Of a DNA stretch of 6,436 nt, positions 6,397 through 6,436 are shown one piece after another. The notes under the pieces were generated by a model, which saw only the letters and a program-made list of their open reading frames with translations, did not search any database and was not told the origin of the DNA. The position numbers and the translations under genes are program-made. The stretch covers positions 1 through 6,436 of the forward strand of contig USCW01000095.1 in assembly GCA_900553315.1 (NCBI GenBank). Direction: 5' to 3'. The first letter of the stretch is position 1; the number at the start of each line of letters is the position of its first letter. The stretch is from an uncultured Eubacteriales bacterium. GTDB lineage: Bacteria > Bacillota > Clostridia > Christensenellales > Aristaeellaceae.

Positions 6397-6436
6397 GGGG
6401 GAGAGGCCGCTTCTCTAAGAGAAGCGCCTCTCCCCC
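6397..6436 (+). terminator. Hairpin, probable terminator of the ABC operon, cut by the window edge
   Basis: The arms at 6397-6415 and 6419-6436 pair over 18 bp: GGGGGAGAGGC with GCCTCTCCCCC and GCTTCTC with GAGAAGC. The loop is TAA and one C (6408) is bulged. It starts 20 nt after the stop codon of the second ABC gene. The T-run that would confirm a terminator would lie just past the window end. Confidence 0.7.

Noticed and set aside
6377..6418. A 13-codon frame after the second ABC gene (MIAREILGERPLL)
   Set aside because: It has no ribosome site of its own and runs into the terminator-like hairpin; most likely chance.

Overview
The window is GC-rich (roughly 55-60% by eye). It has strong AGGAGG-type ribosome binding sites about 8 nt from the start codons, a TTG start, sigma-70/sigma-A type promoters and intrinsic terminators. 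Together with the protein sequences, this suggests a high-GC Firmicute, most likely a gut-type Clostridia member. That taxonomic guess is an inference and no marker gene is present.

Layout. Positions 1-90 hold no gene I can support. A long perfect hairpin (91-128) terminates araA, which lies on the minus strand at 159-1625 and encodes a full-length L-arabinose isomerase with its metal and catalytic residues. A 466-bp divergent region (1626-2091) follows. It carries a good minus-strand promoter for araA (TTGACA-17-TATGAT) that implies a leader of about 297 nt, with an AraR-like TTGT-N4-ACAA site over the -35. It also carries a good plus-strand promoter for the next gene (TTGACA-17-TAAAAT), followed directly by a 26-bp near-palindrome.

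On the plus strand, a TetR/AcrR-family repressor (2092-2721) is followed by an intrinsic terminator, a 20-bp palindrome and a second hairpin, all within 142 bp. Then come two ABC half-transporters, 2864-4636 and 4640-6376, only 3 bp apart. Each has an N-terminal six-helix membrane domain and a C-terminal ATPase domain, so they very probably form one heterodimer. The window ends inside a strong hairpin (6397-6436) that is probably the terminator of this operon.

How the parts work together. araA is a sugar catabolism gene that stands without araB or araD here. The tetR-ABC-ABC block is an independent transport module. The repressor probably binds its own promoter at 2054-2079 and may control the transporter by readthrough. 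The palindrome just ahead of the transporter has half-sites like those of DtxR/IdeR metal regulators. The first half-transporter has an altered D-loop (FADP). These two points make a YbtPQ/IrtAB-like siderophore or metal transporter a reasonable but unproven alternative to a drug or lipid exporter. I see no mobile element, CRISPR array, tRNA or rRNA. The module belongs to known families; its regulation is the least ordinary part.
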